From positions 620,001-684,000 of the forward strand of contig JADJVV010000001.1 of NCBI GenBank assembly GCA_016710435.1: a stretch of 64,000 nucleotides of DNA, given 5' to 3'. Below, one piece after another: positions 17,032 to 23,749 of the stretch; within the stretch, counting starts at the first letter, position 1; every line of letters begins with the position of its first letter. The notes beneath the pieces were generated by a model that was given only the letters and a program-made list of their open reading frames with translations, was not told the DNA's origin and ran no database searches. The DNA comes from Hyphomicrobiales bacterium (GTDB lineage: Bacteria; Pseudomonadota; Alphaproteobacteria; Rhizobiales; Aestuariivirgaceae). The translations under genes and the position numbers were made by a program.

Positions 17032-18263
17032 CAGATCAGGCTCAGTTGCTCGGGAGCAACGAAGCTGGACCGAAGATGGGCAGAGTCCAGCAGGCGGCCA
17101 GGCGTCCAGTCGCATGAGGCGAGAAAGGACCTGGCGATTTTCATCCGCACACCCAGGCGCGCCAGGTCATCGTAGCGCAACCCGCCATGCCGCCGCGCTT
17201 CAAGGATGCGCTTGACCGACTTGACCCCCATGCCCGGAACGCGCATCAGCATCTCCCGCGCTGCCGTGTTGACGTTGACGGGAAAGAGATGCCTGTTGCG
17301 CAAGGCATAGGCCAGTTTGGGGTCCACATCGAGGTCGAGCATCCCGGTCTCGGTCGTCGATGTGACCTCGTCCAGGGAAAACCCGTAGAACCGCAACAAC
17401 CAATCGGCCTGGTAAAGCCGGTGTTCGCGCATCAACGGTGGCTTGATCAGGGGCAGGATGCGCGAGGAATCCGGGATCGGGCTGAAGGCCGAGTAATAAA
17501 CGCGCTTCAAGGCATAGCTGCCATAGAGCCCGGCCGCCCGGGACAGGATGACGGAGTCATTCGCGGCGTCGGCGCCGACGATCATCTGCGTGCTCTGTCC
17601 GGCGGGCGCGAAAGTCCTGGTCTTCTTGCTGACCATGGTCTTCTCGGACGCGTCCGAAATATGAACGCGAATGCCGGCCATCGCCTTCTTGATTTCCGTC
17701 ACATCCTTTTCCGGCGCAAGATTTGCAAATGACTCATCCGACGGGAACTCGATGTTGACCGAAAGCCGGTCGGCATATCTCCCCGCCGCCTCGATCAGCG
17801 CGGGCGACGCATGCGGAATGGTTTTCAGGTGAATGTATCCACGGAAATCATGATCCATGCGCAAGGTTCGCACCACACGCAACATGTCCACCATCGTCGC
17901 ATCGGGAGACTTGATGATGCCTGACGACAGGAAAAGTCCTTCGATATAGTTCCGGCGATAGAATTCGATCGTCAGCGTGACGATCTCCTCCACGGAGAAC
18001 CGCGCGCGCGCAACATTGCTGGATGCCCGGTTGATGCAGAACGCGCAATCGTAGATGCAGAAATTCGTCATCAGGATCTTGAGCAGCGAGATGCAACGCC
18101 CGTCCGGTGCGTAAGCGTGACAGATGCCGCGACCTTCCGTCGAACCCAGCCCGCCATGGGAATCGGAATGGCGCTTGGCTGTACCGCTCGATGCACAGGA
18201 GGCATCGTACTTCGCGGCATCACTCAGAATTTCAAGTTTCTTCTGCAAGGTCAGCTGGGTCAT
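17031..18263 (-). CDS. Putative DNA modification/repair radical SAM protein (UDG-linked)
   Basis: A 410-residue radical SAM enzyme with the cluster motif C69-x3-C73-x2-C76 (CIYDCAFC). It belongs by sequence to the UDG-linked radical SAM family (N-terminal EILSDAAKYDASCASSG). A helix-hairpin-helix region near residues 330-385 (MRVPGMGVKSVKRILEAR) suggests contact with DNA. In many bacteria this gene sits next to a DUF4130-UDG gene, as here. The substrate is not established; it may edit a base or lesion that the glycosylase then handles. The ATG at 18263 has no clear Shine-Dalgarno because the preceding 15 bases are a LexA box. Confidence 0.88.
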   Translation of the reverse strand: MTQLTLQKKLEILSDAAKYDASCASSGTAKRHSDSHGGLGSTEGRGICHAYAPDGRCISLLKILMTNFCIYDCAFCINRASSNVARARFSVEEIVTLTIEFYRRNYIEGLFLSSGIIKSPDATMVDMLRVVRTLRMDHDFRGYIHLKTIPHASPALIEAAGRYADRLSVNIEFPSDESFANLAPEKDVTEIKKAMAGIRVHISDASEKTMVSKKTRTFAPAGQSTQMIVGADAANDSVILSRAAGLYGSYALKRVYYSAFSPIPDSSRILPLIKPPLMREHRLYQADWLLRFYGFSLDEVTSTTETGMLDLDVDPKLAYALRNRHLFPVNVNTAAREMLMRVPGMGVKSVKRILEARRHGGLRYDDLARLGVRMKIARSFLASCDWTPGRLLDSAHLRSSFVAPEQLSLI

Positions 18264-18278
18264 GTTCTATCTTTGTTC
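18264..18278. promoter_or_regulatory. LexA (SOS) box, alphaproteobacterial type
   Basis: GTTC-TATCTTT-GTTC is an exact GTTC-N7-GTTC direct repeat, the LexA recognition element known from Rhodobacter and Rhizobiaceae. It ends one base before the radical SAM start codon (18263), so LexA bound here would cover the promoter or translation start. The rest of the 304-nt gap up to the tRNA (18279-18567) shows no gene I trust; a TTG-initiated frame of about 71 codons on the minus strand has no family resemblance. Confidence 0.75.
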
Positions 18279-18567
18279 TATTGCACATTTCCCACAGGTG
18301 CAAATGAACTCCGGGCAATAACTGTGAGCAAATCCTGCGGAAATTGCAGCGGGGTTTGCGGCACGCGCCTTTGCTGCATTCCATCCAGTCCAGCGCAACC
18401 TCACTGAAGCGTGGCCGGGATCCCACCACCGGGCCAGCGCGCCATCGGTGTGGAGAAGGTTGGCAGCCTGTTCCGGCGTCAAAGCTCAAGCGCAGGAACT
18501 CATGTGCCACATGCTTTGCGTTACGATGAAACGCCGGCAGATGGCAGATCGCAAATTGGGGGAGGAA

Positions 18568-18642
18568 TGGTGGGTGGTACAGGGATCGAACCTGTGACCC
18601 CTACCATGTCAAGGTAGTGCTCTACCGCTGAGCTAACCACCC
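18568..18642 (-). tRNA. tRNA-Val (anticodon GAC)
   Basis: On the minus strand a complete cloverleaf of 75 nt is present: acceptor GGGTGGT pairing with ACCACCC, D-arm GCTC/GAGC, anticodon stem TACC/GGTA around loop TTGACAT (anticodon GAC), T-arm ACAGG/CCTGT around TTCGATC, discriminator A and an encoded CCA. It reads GUC and GUU valine codons. It stands alone between the radical SAM gene and cpdR. Confidence 0.97.
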
Positions 18643-18747
18643 ACGTTGACTGCGGTGCGGGTGCCTATAGGGGGCAAAGGCGGGGCTGGCAAGGGGCAAT
18701 GAAGGCCTGCCCAGACGTTTTCGGAAAGCGCTTTCCCGACCCTGATT

Positions 18748-19107
18748 TCAGGCCGCCATCAAGCGGTTGACCTCGTTCACCAGGTCGCGGAGATGGAAGG
18801 GCTTGGAGAGCACCTTGGCATCCTTTGGCGCCTTCGAATCCGGGTTCAGCGCCACCGCCGCAAAACCGGTGATGAACATGATCTTGAGCGCTGGATCGAG
18901 TTCCGCCGCGCGGCGCGCCAGTTCGATGCCGTCCATTTCGGGCATCACGATATCGGTCAGCAACAGGTCGAAGGTCACCTGCTTGATCTCCTCGAAGGCG
19001 CTGGCGCCTTCGCCGAAAGATGTCACCGCATGGCCCGCCTTCTCCAGGGCGTTCACCAGGAAACGCCGGAGATCTTCGTCATCTTCTGCGAGGAGGATGC
19101 GTGCCAT
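18748..19107 (-). CDS. cpdR: CpdR-type single-domain response regulator
   Basis: A 119-residue stand-alone receiver beginning MARILLAEDDEDLRRFL, with phospho-acceptor Asp52 in LLLTDIVMP, the switch Thr/Phe region IMFITGFAAVALNPDS and Lys102 in LSKPF. The sequence closely matches Caulobacter CpdR, which in its unphosphorylated form directs substrates such as CtrA to the ClpXP protease at the cell pole and is inactivated through the CckA-ChpT relay. The start at 19107 follows family length; an in-frame ATG at 19122 and GTG at 19128 would add 5 or 7 residues. It is divergent from the N-formylglutamate amidohydrolase gene. Confidence 0.9.
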   Translation of the reverse strand: MARILLAEDDEDLRRFLVNALEKAGHAVTSFGEGASAFEEIKQVTFDLLLTDIVMPEMDGIELARRAAELDPALKIMFITGFAAVALNPDSKAPKDAKVLSKPFHLRDLVNEVNRLMAA

Positions 19108-19239
19108 CTTCTTGTCTTGCATGTTCACCCGAATACCTGCTTGCCCCCGCGACTATGCCTGCCGCGCAGTCCCAAATCAATCGTGGCGCGCAGGTTAGCG
19201 GCACCCGGGTAAACAGGGTGTGAACCTCCTGCATCAACC

Positions 19240-19272
19240 GGGCAGGCATGGACAAATCGATTGTCCCTGCCC
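19240..19272. repeat. Bulged inverted repeat in the cpdR/amidohydrolase divergent region
   Basis: Two arm pairs are stacked: GGGCAG (19240-19245) with CTGCCC (19267-19272), and GGACAA (19250-19255) with TTGTCC (19261-19266), with a 4-nt bulge on the left side and a 5-nt loop. It lies about 77 nt before the amidohydrolase start and about 130 nt from cpdR. It could be an operator (inner core GGACAA-ATCGA-TTGTCC) or a 5'-leader hairpin of the rightward transcript. No family assignment is possible. Confidence 0.5.
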
Positions 19273-19349
19273 ATAGTTTGACAACGGGCGATCCGCGCCC
19301 CTTCAACTTGCGCTGAAACGTGGAACCAGGCACAGGGAACAATGCCAGC

Positions 19350-20237
19350 ATGACGGCAGAGGATGTCTTGGAGATCATTGCCCCCGCCGAATGGACGGCG
19401 CCGATGGTATTCAATTCGCCGCACAGCGGCAGCCTGCTCCCGCCGGATTTCCTGAACCAGGTGCGGCTCGACCATCGCTCCCTCCGCCTCTCGGAAGACT
19501 GTTTCGTGGACGAACTCTTCGGCGGTTGCATCGCCGCCGGCGCGCCCATGTTGCGCGCCCTGTTTTCGCGCAGCTACATCGACCTCAATCGCGAACCTTA
19601 TGAACTCGACCAGCGCATGTTCTTTGAACAGCTGCCGCGTCACTTCAACATGTCGTCGCCGCGCGTGGCCTGTGGTCTTGGCACCATCCCGAAGGTGGTG
19701 GCGGAAGGCCATGACATCTACCGTGGGCGCATTCTTCTGGCCGAGGCGCTGAACCGTATCGAGTGCTTCTACCGGCCCTATCACCGCGCCCTTTCGGCCC
19801 TGCTGAACGAGGCCCACCGCGCCACGGGCCGTGTGCTGCTGGTGGATTGCCATTCCATGCCATCGAGTGCCGTCAGCGAAATCCAGGCGCACAACGAACG
19901 GCGCATCGATGTTGTGCTGGGCGATCGTTATGCCGCGTCCTGCGATCCGCTGATTGCCGCCACGGCGGAGGATTGCCTGCGCAATGCCGGCCTCAACGTG
20001 GTGCGGAACCGGCCCTATGCCGGTGGCTTCTTCACCGAAAACCAGGGCCATCCCCGACTGGGCCGCCACGCCCTGCAGGTTGAGATCAACCGTTGCCTCT
20101 ATATCGACGAAGGGCGGCAAACCAAGACCGCTAACTTCAATGCCATGAAGGACATCCTCGACACGCTGGCTCATACGCTGGGCACGCTGCTCGCAGACCA
20201 GATCCCGGCCGTCGACTTCCAGATGGCGGCGGAGTAG
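19350..20237 (+). CDS. N-formylglutamate amidohydrolase family protein
   Basis: A 295-residue HutG-type zinc amidohydrolase with FNSPHSGSLLP near residue 26, YIDLNREPYELD in the middle and LLVDCHSMPS holding a conserved metal-binding His. The family hydrolyses N-formylglutamate (last step of one histidine-degradation route) or related N-formyl amino acids. The ATG at 19350 is used; a GTG at 19320 would add ten residues. No hut genes are nearby, so a housekeeping role on formylated compounds is possible. The neighbouring cpdR on one side and the candidate suhB-type sRNA and monophosphatase gene on the other resemble an arrangement recalled from rhizobial chromosomes. Confidence 0.85.
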   Translation: MTAEDVLEIIAPAEWTAPMVFNSPHSGSLLPPDFLNQVRLDHRSLRLSEDCFVDELFGGCIAAGAPMLRALFSRSYIDLNREPYELDQRMFFEQLPRHFNMSSPRVACGLGTIPKVVAEGHDIYRGRILLAEALNRIECFYRPYHRALSALLNEAHRATGRVLLVDCHSMPSSAVSEIQAHNERRIDVVLGDRYAASCDPLIAATAEDCLRNAGLNVVRNRPYAGGFFTENQGHPRLGRHALQVEINRCLYIDEGRQTKTANFNAMKDILDTLAHTLGTLLADQIPAVDFQMAAE

Positions 20238-20247
20238 CAGTCGCAAT

Positions 20248-20281
20248 AAAAAAAGGGCCGATGCACTACCGTGATCGGCCC
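20248..20281 (-). terminator. Rho-independent terminator of the small RNA
   Basis: The perfect 8-bp GC-rich stem GGGCCGAT/ATCGGCCC (20274-20281 and 20255-20262) is followed on the minus strand by seven consecutive T (20248-20254). On the plus strand no T-run follows, so it serves the leftward transcript and only possibly also the amidohydrolase gene. Confidence 0.85.
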
Positions 20282-20340
20282 AAGTCTAGGGAGGAAACGC
20301 CCAAAAGGGCTGCGGGAGGGAACCAGAGGTTCAGTCCCGA
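20248..20340 (-). ncRNA. mmgR: Candidate suhB/MmgR (alpha-r8) family small RNA
   Basis: The minus strand predicts an RNA of about 85-93 nt with three hairpins: GAACC-TCT-GGTTC (20320-20332), GCCC-TTTT-GGGC, and a terminator GGGCCGAT...ATCGGCCC followed by seven U. Between them lie two unpaired C-rich anti-Shine-Dalgarno-like segments, CCTCCC (20314-20319) and TTTCCTCCCT (20288-20297). This layout and the TTTCCTCCCT motif fit the alphaproteobacterial suhB/MmgR sRNA, an Hfq-associated RNA that limits polyhydroxybutyrate accumulation in Sinorhizobium meliloti. The flanking inositol-monophosphatase (suhB-like) gene supports it. Assignment is by memory of the family, not by a covariance search. 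Confidence 0.72.
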
Positions 20341-20347
20341 TGACGGC

Positions 20348-20376
20348 GATATGGCATTGCAACATTTGCCTTTCAA
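20348..20376 (-). promoter_or_regulatory. Predicted sigma-70-type promoter of the small RNA
   Basis: Reading the minus strand, TTGAAA (20371-20376) and CATATC (20348-20353) are separated by 17 nt and would start transcription near 20340, just upstream of the first hairpin. Agreement with consensus is good at -35 and fair at -10. Confidence 0.5.
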
Positions 20377-20591
20377 GAGGCACTTCTGATGCAGAATTGG
20401 TCACAACTTTGATCATTTGGACAAATATATTGCCTTTCCAATGGTTTGAGGCCAAAATGCCCATTACGCCACGAGCTATGCAAATTTTGCAATGCTTATG
20501 AAAATTGCTGCATTGCACAAATCCGCCCCTTCACGGCAAGCGAGCGACGCGCCCGCGCCCGACAGGGTTGAATACCGGGGAGCATTACACC

Positions 20592-21392
20592 GTGAAGACC
20601 ACTGAACTCGCCCAGCTCACGACATTTGCACTGAGTCTGGCAGAGGCTGCCGCCCGCGAAATCCTGCCCCATTTCCGGCAAAACGCCCCCATCGATATCA
20701 AGGCAGGAGACGTTTGGGACCCCGTCACCGAGGGCGACAGGGCGGGTGAGCGCGCCATCCGCCACCTGATCGAGAAACACTATCCGGATCATGGCATCAT
20801 TGGCGAGGAATACGGGACGCGCGAAGGCCGCTCCGGCCTCACGTGGATTCTCGATCCTGTTGATGGCACCCGGTCCTTCGTCATCGGCCTCCCCACCTGG
20901 GCCACGCTGATTGCCCTCTACGACGACGGAAAGCCACTGCTGGGTGTGATGTCGCAACCCTTCACCGGAGATGTCTTCGTCGGCAACAGGGAAGGTTCAA
21001 GTCTGATCCATCGCGGCGCGCGCCAGGACATTCGCGTGGGCCCCCGCCGCGGGCTGGCGGACAGTATGGCCGGCACCACCTCGCCTCATCTCTACAGAAA
21101 CGAAAATGCTGTTGCATTCGAACGGCTGCGGTCCACCATGAAGTCGGTGCGCTACGGACTGGACAGCTATTCCTTCGCCCTGCTGGCGGCTGGTCATCTC
21201 GACATCGCCATGGATCCCGTCCTGCAGATCTACGACATCGCGGCCCTCATTCCGATCATGGAAGGCGCGGGCGCCGTCGTCTCCTCATGGACCAGCAATG
21301 ACCCGCGCACGGGCGGAAACGTGATTGCGGCGTCCTCGCAGGCCCTGCTGGATGAAGCACTCGCGCTGATGCAAGCAGGCCTGAACGCTTAA
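20592..21392 (+). CDS. Inositol monophosphatase family protein (HisN-like phosphatase)
   Basis: A 266-residue Mg2+-dependent phosphatase with the IMPase motifs GEEYGT (metal-binding Glu), WILDPVDGTRSF (Asp-x-Asp pattern) and DPVLQIYDIAALIPI near the C-terminus. The overall sequence, including SFALLAAGHLDIAMDPVLQIYD, is closest in character to the histidinol-phosphatase (HisN) branch, though SuhB-like inositol phosphatase activity cannot be excluded. The GTG at 20592 is preferred: it has GGGGAG nine bases upstream and gives family length. The gene ends four bases into the convergent DUF2177 gene. Confidence 0.85.
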   Translation: MKTTELAQLTTFALSLAEAAAREILPHFRQNAPIDIKAGDVWDPVTEGDRAGERAIRHLIEKHYPDHGIIGEEYGTREGRSGLTWILDPVDGTRSFVIGLPTWATLIALYDDGKPLLGVMSQPFTGDVFVGNREGSSLIHRGARQDIRVGPRRGLADSMAGTTSPHLYRNENAVAFERLRSTMKSVRYGLDSYSFALLAAGHLDIAMDPVLQIYDIAALIPIMEGAGAVVSSWTSNDPRTGGNVIAASSQALLDEALALMQAGLNA

Positions 21393-21793
21393 GCCGCGAA
21401 ACGGCGCAACAAGGCAATGCTGACACAGCAGACCGCGGCGGACAAAATCGTGCCCCACGCCATGTCGACAATGGCAACCTTTGCGTTGAAACCCTTCATC
21501 GTGGCGAGGTTGGTGAGATCGTAGGTGGCATAGGCAACGAGGCCAAAGAATGCGCCCTTCAAAGTCGCACGCACAAGGCTTTCGCCTATCATGGCCGGAT
21601 GAATGACGAAGACCACAAGTCCCGCCACGAACAGCAGATAGAAGGCGATGGCCACGGCGAAGTTGGGCTGCTCCCGCATCAATCCGCCAAGCTCCGTCCG
21701 GTAGAAGCCGGGGCCCATGGTGCTGAGCCAGGCGAAGTCAGCCGCCAGGAAGAAAACGGCCGCAATCACATATTGAAGAAGAAAACTCTGCAT
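21389..21793 (-). CDS. DUF2177 family membrane protein
   Basis: A 134-residue protein with four hydrophobic segments (about residues 6-26, 44-66, 72-92 and 106-128) and the DUF2177 hallmarks FYRTELGGLM near residue 30 and ATYDLTNLATMKGF near 90. The function of the family is unknown. It follows dksA by 83 nt in the same direction and may be cotranscribed; its stop overlaps the stop of the convergent phosphatase gene. Confidence 0.82.
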   Translation of the reverse strand: MQSFLLQYVIAAVFFLAADFAWLSTMGPGFYRTELGGLMREQPNFAVAIAFYLLFVAGLVVFVIHPAMIGESLVRATLKGAFFGLVAYATYDLTNLATMKGFNAKVAIVDMAWGTILSAAVCCVSIALLRRFAA

Positions 21794-21876
21794 GACTGCT
21801 CCCGTGGCCGCGTATGATGGTTACGCAAACGGAGGGACGGGCGGATCACCCGGCGGGAACGGAAGGACAAGTCCGC

Positions 21877-22293
21877 TCAATCGTCCCGGTAGACGCGCTC
21901 ACGGCGCTCGTGCCGTTCCTGGGCTTCGATGGAGAGGGTTGCGATGGGCCGCGCGTCAAGACGGCGGAGGCTGATGGGGTCGCCCGTCTCCTCGCAATAG
22001 CCATAGGAACCGTCCTCGATCCGCTTCAGGGCGGCATCGATCTTCGAGATCAGCTTGCGCTGCCGGTCCCGCGTGCGCAGTTCAAGCGACCGGTCCGTTT
22101 CGGACGACGCCCGGTCAGCGATGTCCGGCAGCACATGGTTTTCATCCTGCAGGTGAGACAAGGTCTCCTTGCTTTCCTTCAGGATATCATCTTTCCAGGC
22201 CAGCAGCTTCTGCCGGAAATAGGCGACCTGCCGCTCGTTCATGAATGGCTCGTCATCGCTGGGTTTGTAAGTGGCATCTACCACATCAGACAT
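21877..22293 (-). CDS. dksA: DksA/TraR family RNA polymerase-binding protein with degenerate zinc site
   Basis: A 138-residue DksA: coiled-coil region about 25-95 with acidic residues at the tip (DIADRASSETD) and a C-terminal finger. The four zinc positions read Cys100, Thr103, Ser121, Ala124 (YCEETGDP and TLSIEAQ), not Cys4. Single-cysteine forms such as Rhodobacter DksA and Pseudomonas DksA2 still work with ppGpp on RNA polymerase. The ATG at 22293 is used. It sits between a flavoprotein gene and a DUF2177 gene on the same strand. Confidence 0.9.
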   Translation of the reverse strand: MSDVVDATYKPSDDEPFMNERQVAYFRQKLLAWKDDILKESKETLSHLQDENHVLPDIADRASSETDRSLELRTRDRQRKLISKIDAALKRIEDGSYGYCEETGDPISLRRLDARPIATLSIEAQERHERRERVYRDD

Positions 22294-22391
22294 TTTGCGT
22301 ATCTCTCCACCCAATTTGTGCGCGGCTTATAGCGACACGGGTGGGGTGCAGCAAGCCTTGCCAAGCATCGGAAACCCTGACCTGATTCGGC

Positions 22392-23675
22392 TCAACTCCG
22401 GGAACTTTTCTTCTCTTCCCAGCGGTCCTGCGCCTGCATCCACCAGTAGGACCCCTGCACGCCCAAGCGCCCAAGTTGTCCAAAGGCCCAGCGGGGTGCA
22501 AAAGGCGCAAACTGCCGCCAAGCATCATCTTCACCGGCAATGCCACGTGCGATAAGGAGGCCCCCCATCGCCGTTGTGTTGAGGCCATGCCCGCCAAAGG
22601 CCGTGGCATACCACTGGCCGTCAGCATCGCGCCCGATCAGCGGCATCTTGTGAATGGCATATCCCATGAGTCCGGCCCAGGCGTAGTCGATGCGCGCGCC
22701 CGCGAGTGACGGATAGACCGAGACCATGTCGCGGCGCATCACCTCCGCCAGTTGCGCAGGCTCTGACACGCGCGTCGTGATGCGGCCGCCCCACAGGAGC
22801 CGCCCGCCCGTGATGAGGCGATAGTAGTCGCCCGCGCGGCGCGTATCCGCGATGGCGGCACTTGTGCGGATCACATCCTGCTGCAGCGGATTGGTCACCG
22901 CCACATAGGTCGCAACCGGCAGGATCGCTCGCCCCGACGTGAGATGGAGATGTGGCGCAAGCGAAGACACGCAATGCACGACATGCCTGACGCGCACTTC
23001 ACCTGCGGCCGTCTTCACGATGGACCCGCCAGCAGACTTCGTGACCGAGAGCGCCGCGGAGTTTTCATGGACGCGTACGCCGGCAGCCGTCGCAAGCCGT
23101 GCCAGCAGAAGCCCGTAGGACAGCGTGTGAATGTGAAAGGTGTTGTCGGAGGTGATGCTTTCGAAATAGCGCGGCGAGACCAGGTGCAGGCGCGTCTCTT
23201 CCGTGCTGGAATAATGCAGCGTCTCGCCATGATCCCGGTTCATCAACTCCGCGTAGGCCTTCAGGCTGCCGTCGTCCCGGTGGCGGAGCGCAACGCGGCC
23301 ACCCTGGCCCATGATTGCGGACGGTTCATGGCCGCGCAGCATCTCGCGCACATAGCTGGTTCCTTCGCGTGACAATTGATAGAGCGCACGCGCTGCATCC
23401 TTGCCGACAGCGCGCATGATGCCCTCGACACCAAGGGCAAACCCGTTGGAGACAAATCCGCCATTGCGGCCCGATGCCCCGCAGGCAACACGGCTGGCAT
23501 CGAGCAGCACCGTTGCCAATCCGCGGCGCTGACACTCCAGCGCCGTCACGAGCCCCGCAAATCCTGCGCCGATCACGCAGACATCCGCTTCTGCCACACC
23601 CGAGAGAGGTGCGTAATTTTCCCGCGAGACTGTCGCCTCGTACCAGCTTTCCGCGGGTTTAATGTCCTGTTGCAA
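22392..23675 (-). CDS. FAD-binding oxidoreductase, DAO/PuuB-like
   Basis: A 427-residue flavoprotein with VCVIGAGFAGLVTALECQRR near residues 32-51, the GASGRNGGFVSNGF FAD-contact region, and a C-terminal ATAFGGHGLNTTAMGG strand. This is the pattern of gamma-glutamylputrescine oxidase-like amine oxidases. It is related to, but clearly distinct from, the pair at 11792-14485 (no PPPxxTMG tail). The start is a TTG with CTGGAG ten bases upstream; no better start gives the conserved N-terminus. Substrate unknown. The divergent gene is the surface lipoprotein. Confidence 0.83.
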   Translation of the reverse strand: MQQDIKPAESWYEATVSRENYAPLSGVAEADVCVIGAGFAGLVTALECQRRGLATVLLDASRVACGASGRNGGFVSNGFALGVEGIMRAVGKDAARALYQLSREGTSYVREMLRGHEPSAIMGQGGRVALRHRDDGSLKAYAELMNRDHGETLHYSSTEETRLHLVSPRYFESITSDNTFHIHTLSYGLLLARLATAAGVRVHENSAALSVTKSAGGSIVKTAAGEVRVRHVVHCVSSLAPHLHLTSGRAILPVATYVAVTNPLQQDVIRTSAAIADTRRAGDYYRLITGGRLLWGGRITTRVSEPAQLAEVMRRDMVSVYPSLAGARIDYAWAGLMGYAIHKMPLIGRDADGQWYATAFGGHGLNTTAMGGLLIARGIAGEDDAWRQFAPFAPRWAFGQLGRLGVQGSYWWMQAQDRWEEKKSSRS

Positions 23676-23749
23676 TTTGAACCACTCCAGTTTCTGCGTG
23701 CTTAACGGAAATTTAGCTGAACATCTCCATTTTGAGGAGAACAGTTATT

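Noticed and set aside
18267..18482. TTG-initiated frame of 71 codons just upstream of the radical SAM gene (minus strand)
   Set aside because: No family likeness, poor start, and its last bases are the LexA box and the start region of the next gene; more likely non-coding.
18723..18736. GGAAAGCGCTTTCC palindrome after cpdR as terminator
   Set aside because: No T-run on the minus strand after it; could still be a weak 3' hairpin but evidence is insufficient.
20171..20518. Minus-strand frame of about 115 codons over the small RNA
   Set aside because: It runs through the sRNA hairpins and terminator into the opposite gene, with no motif or ribosome site.
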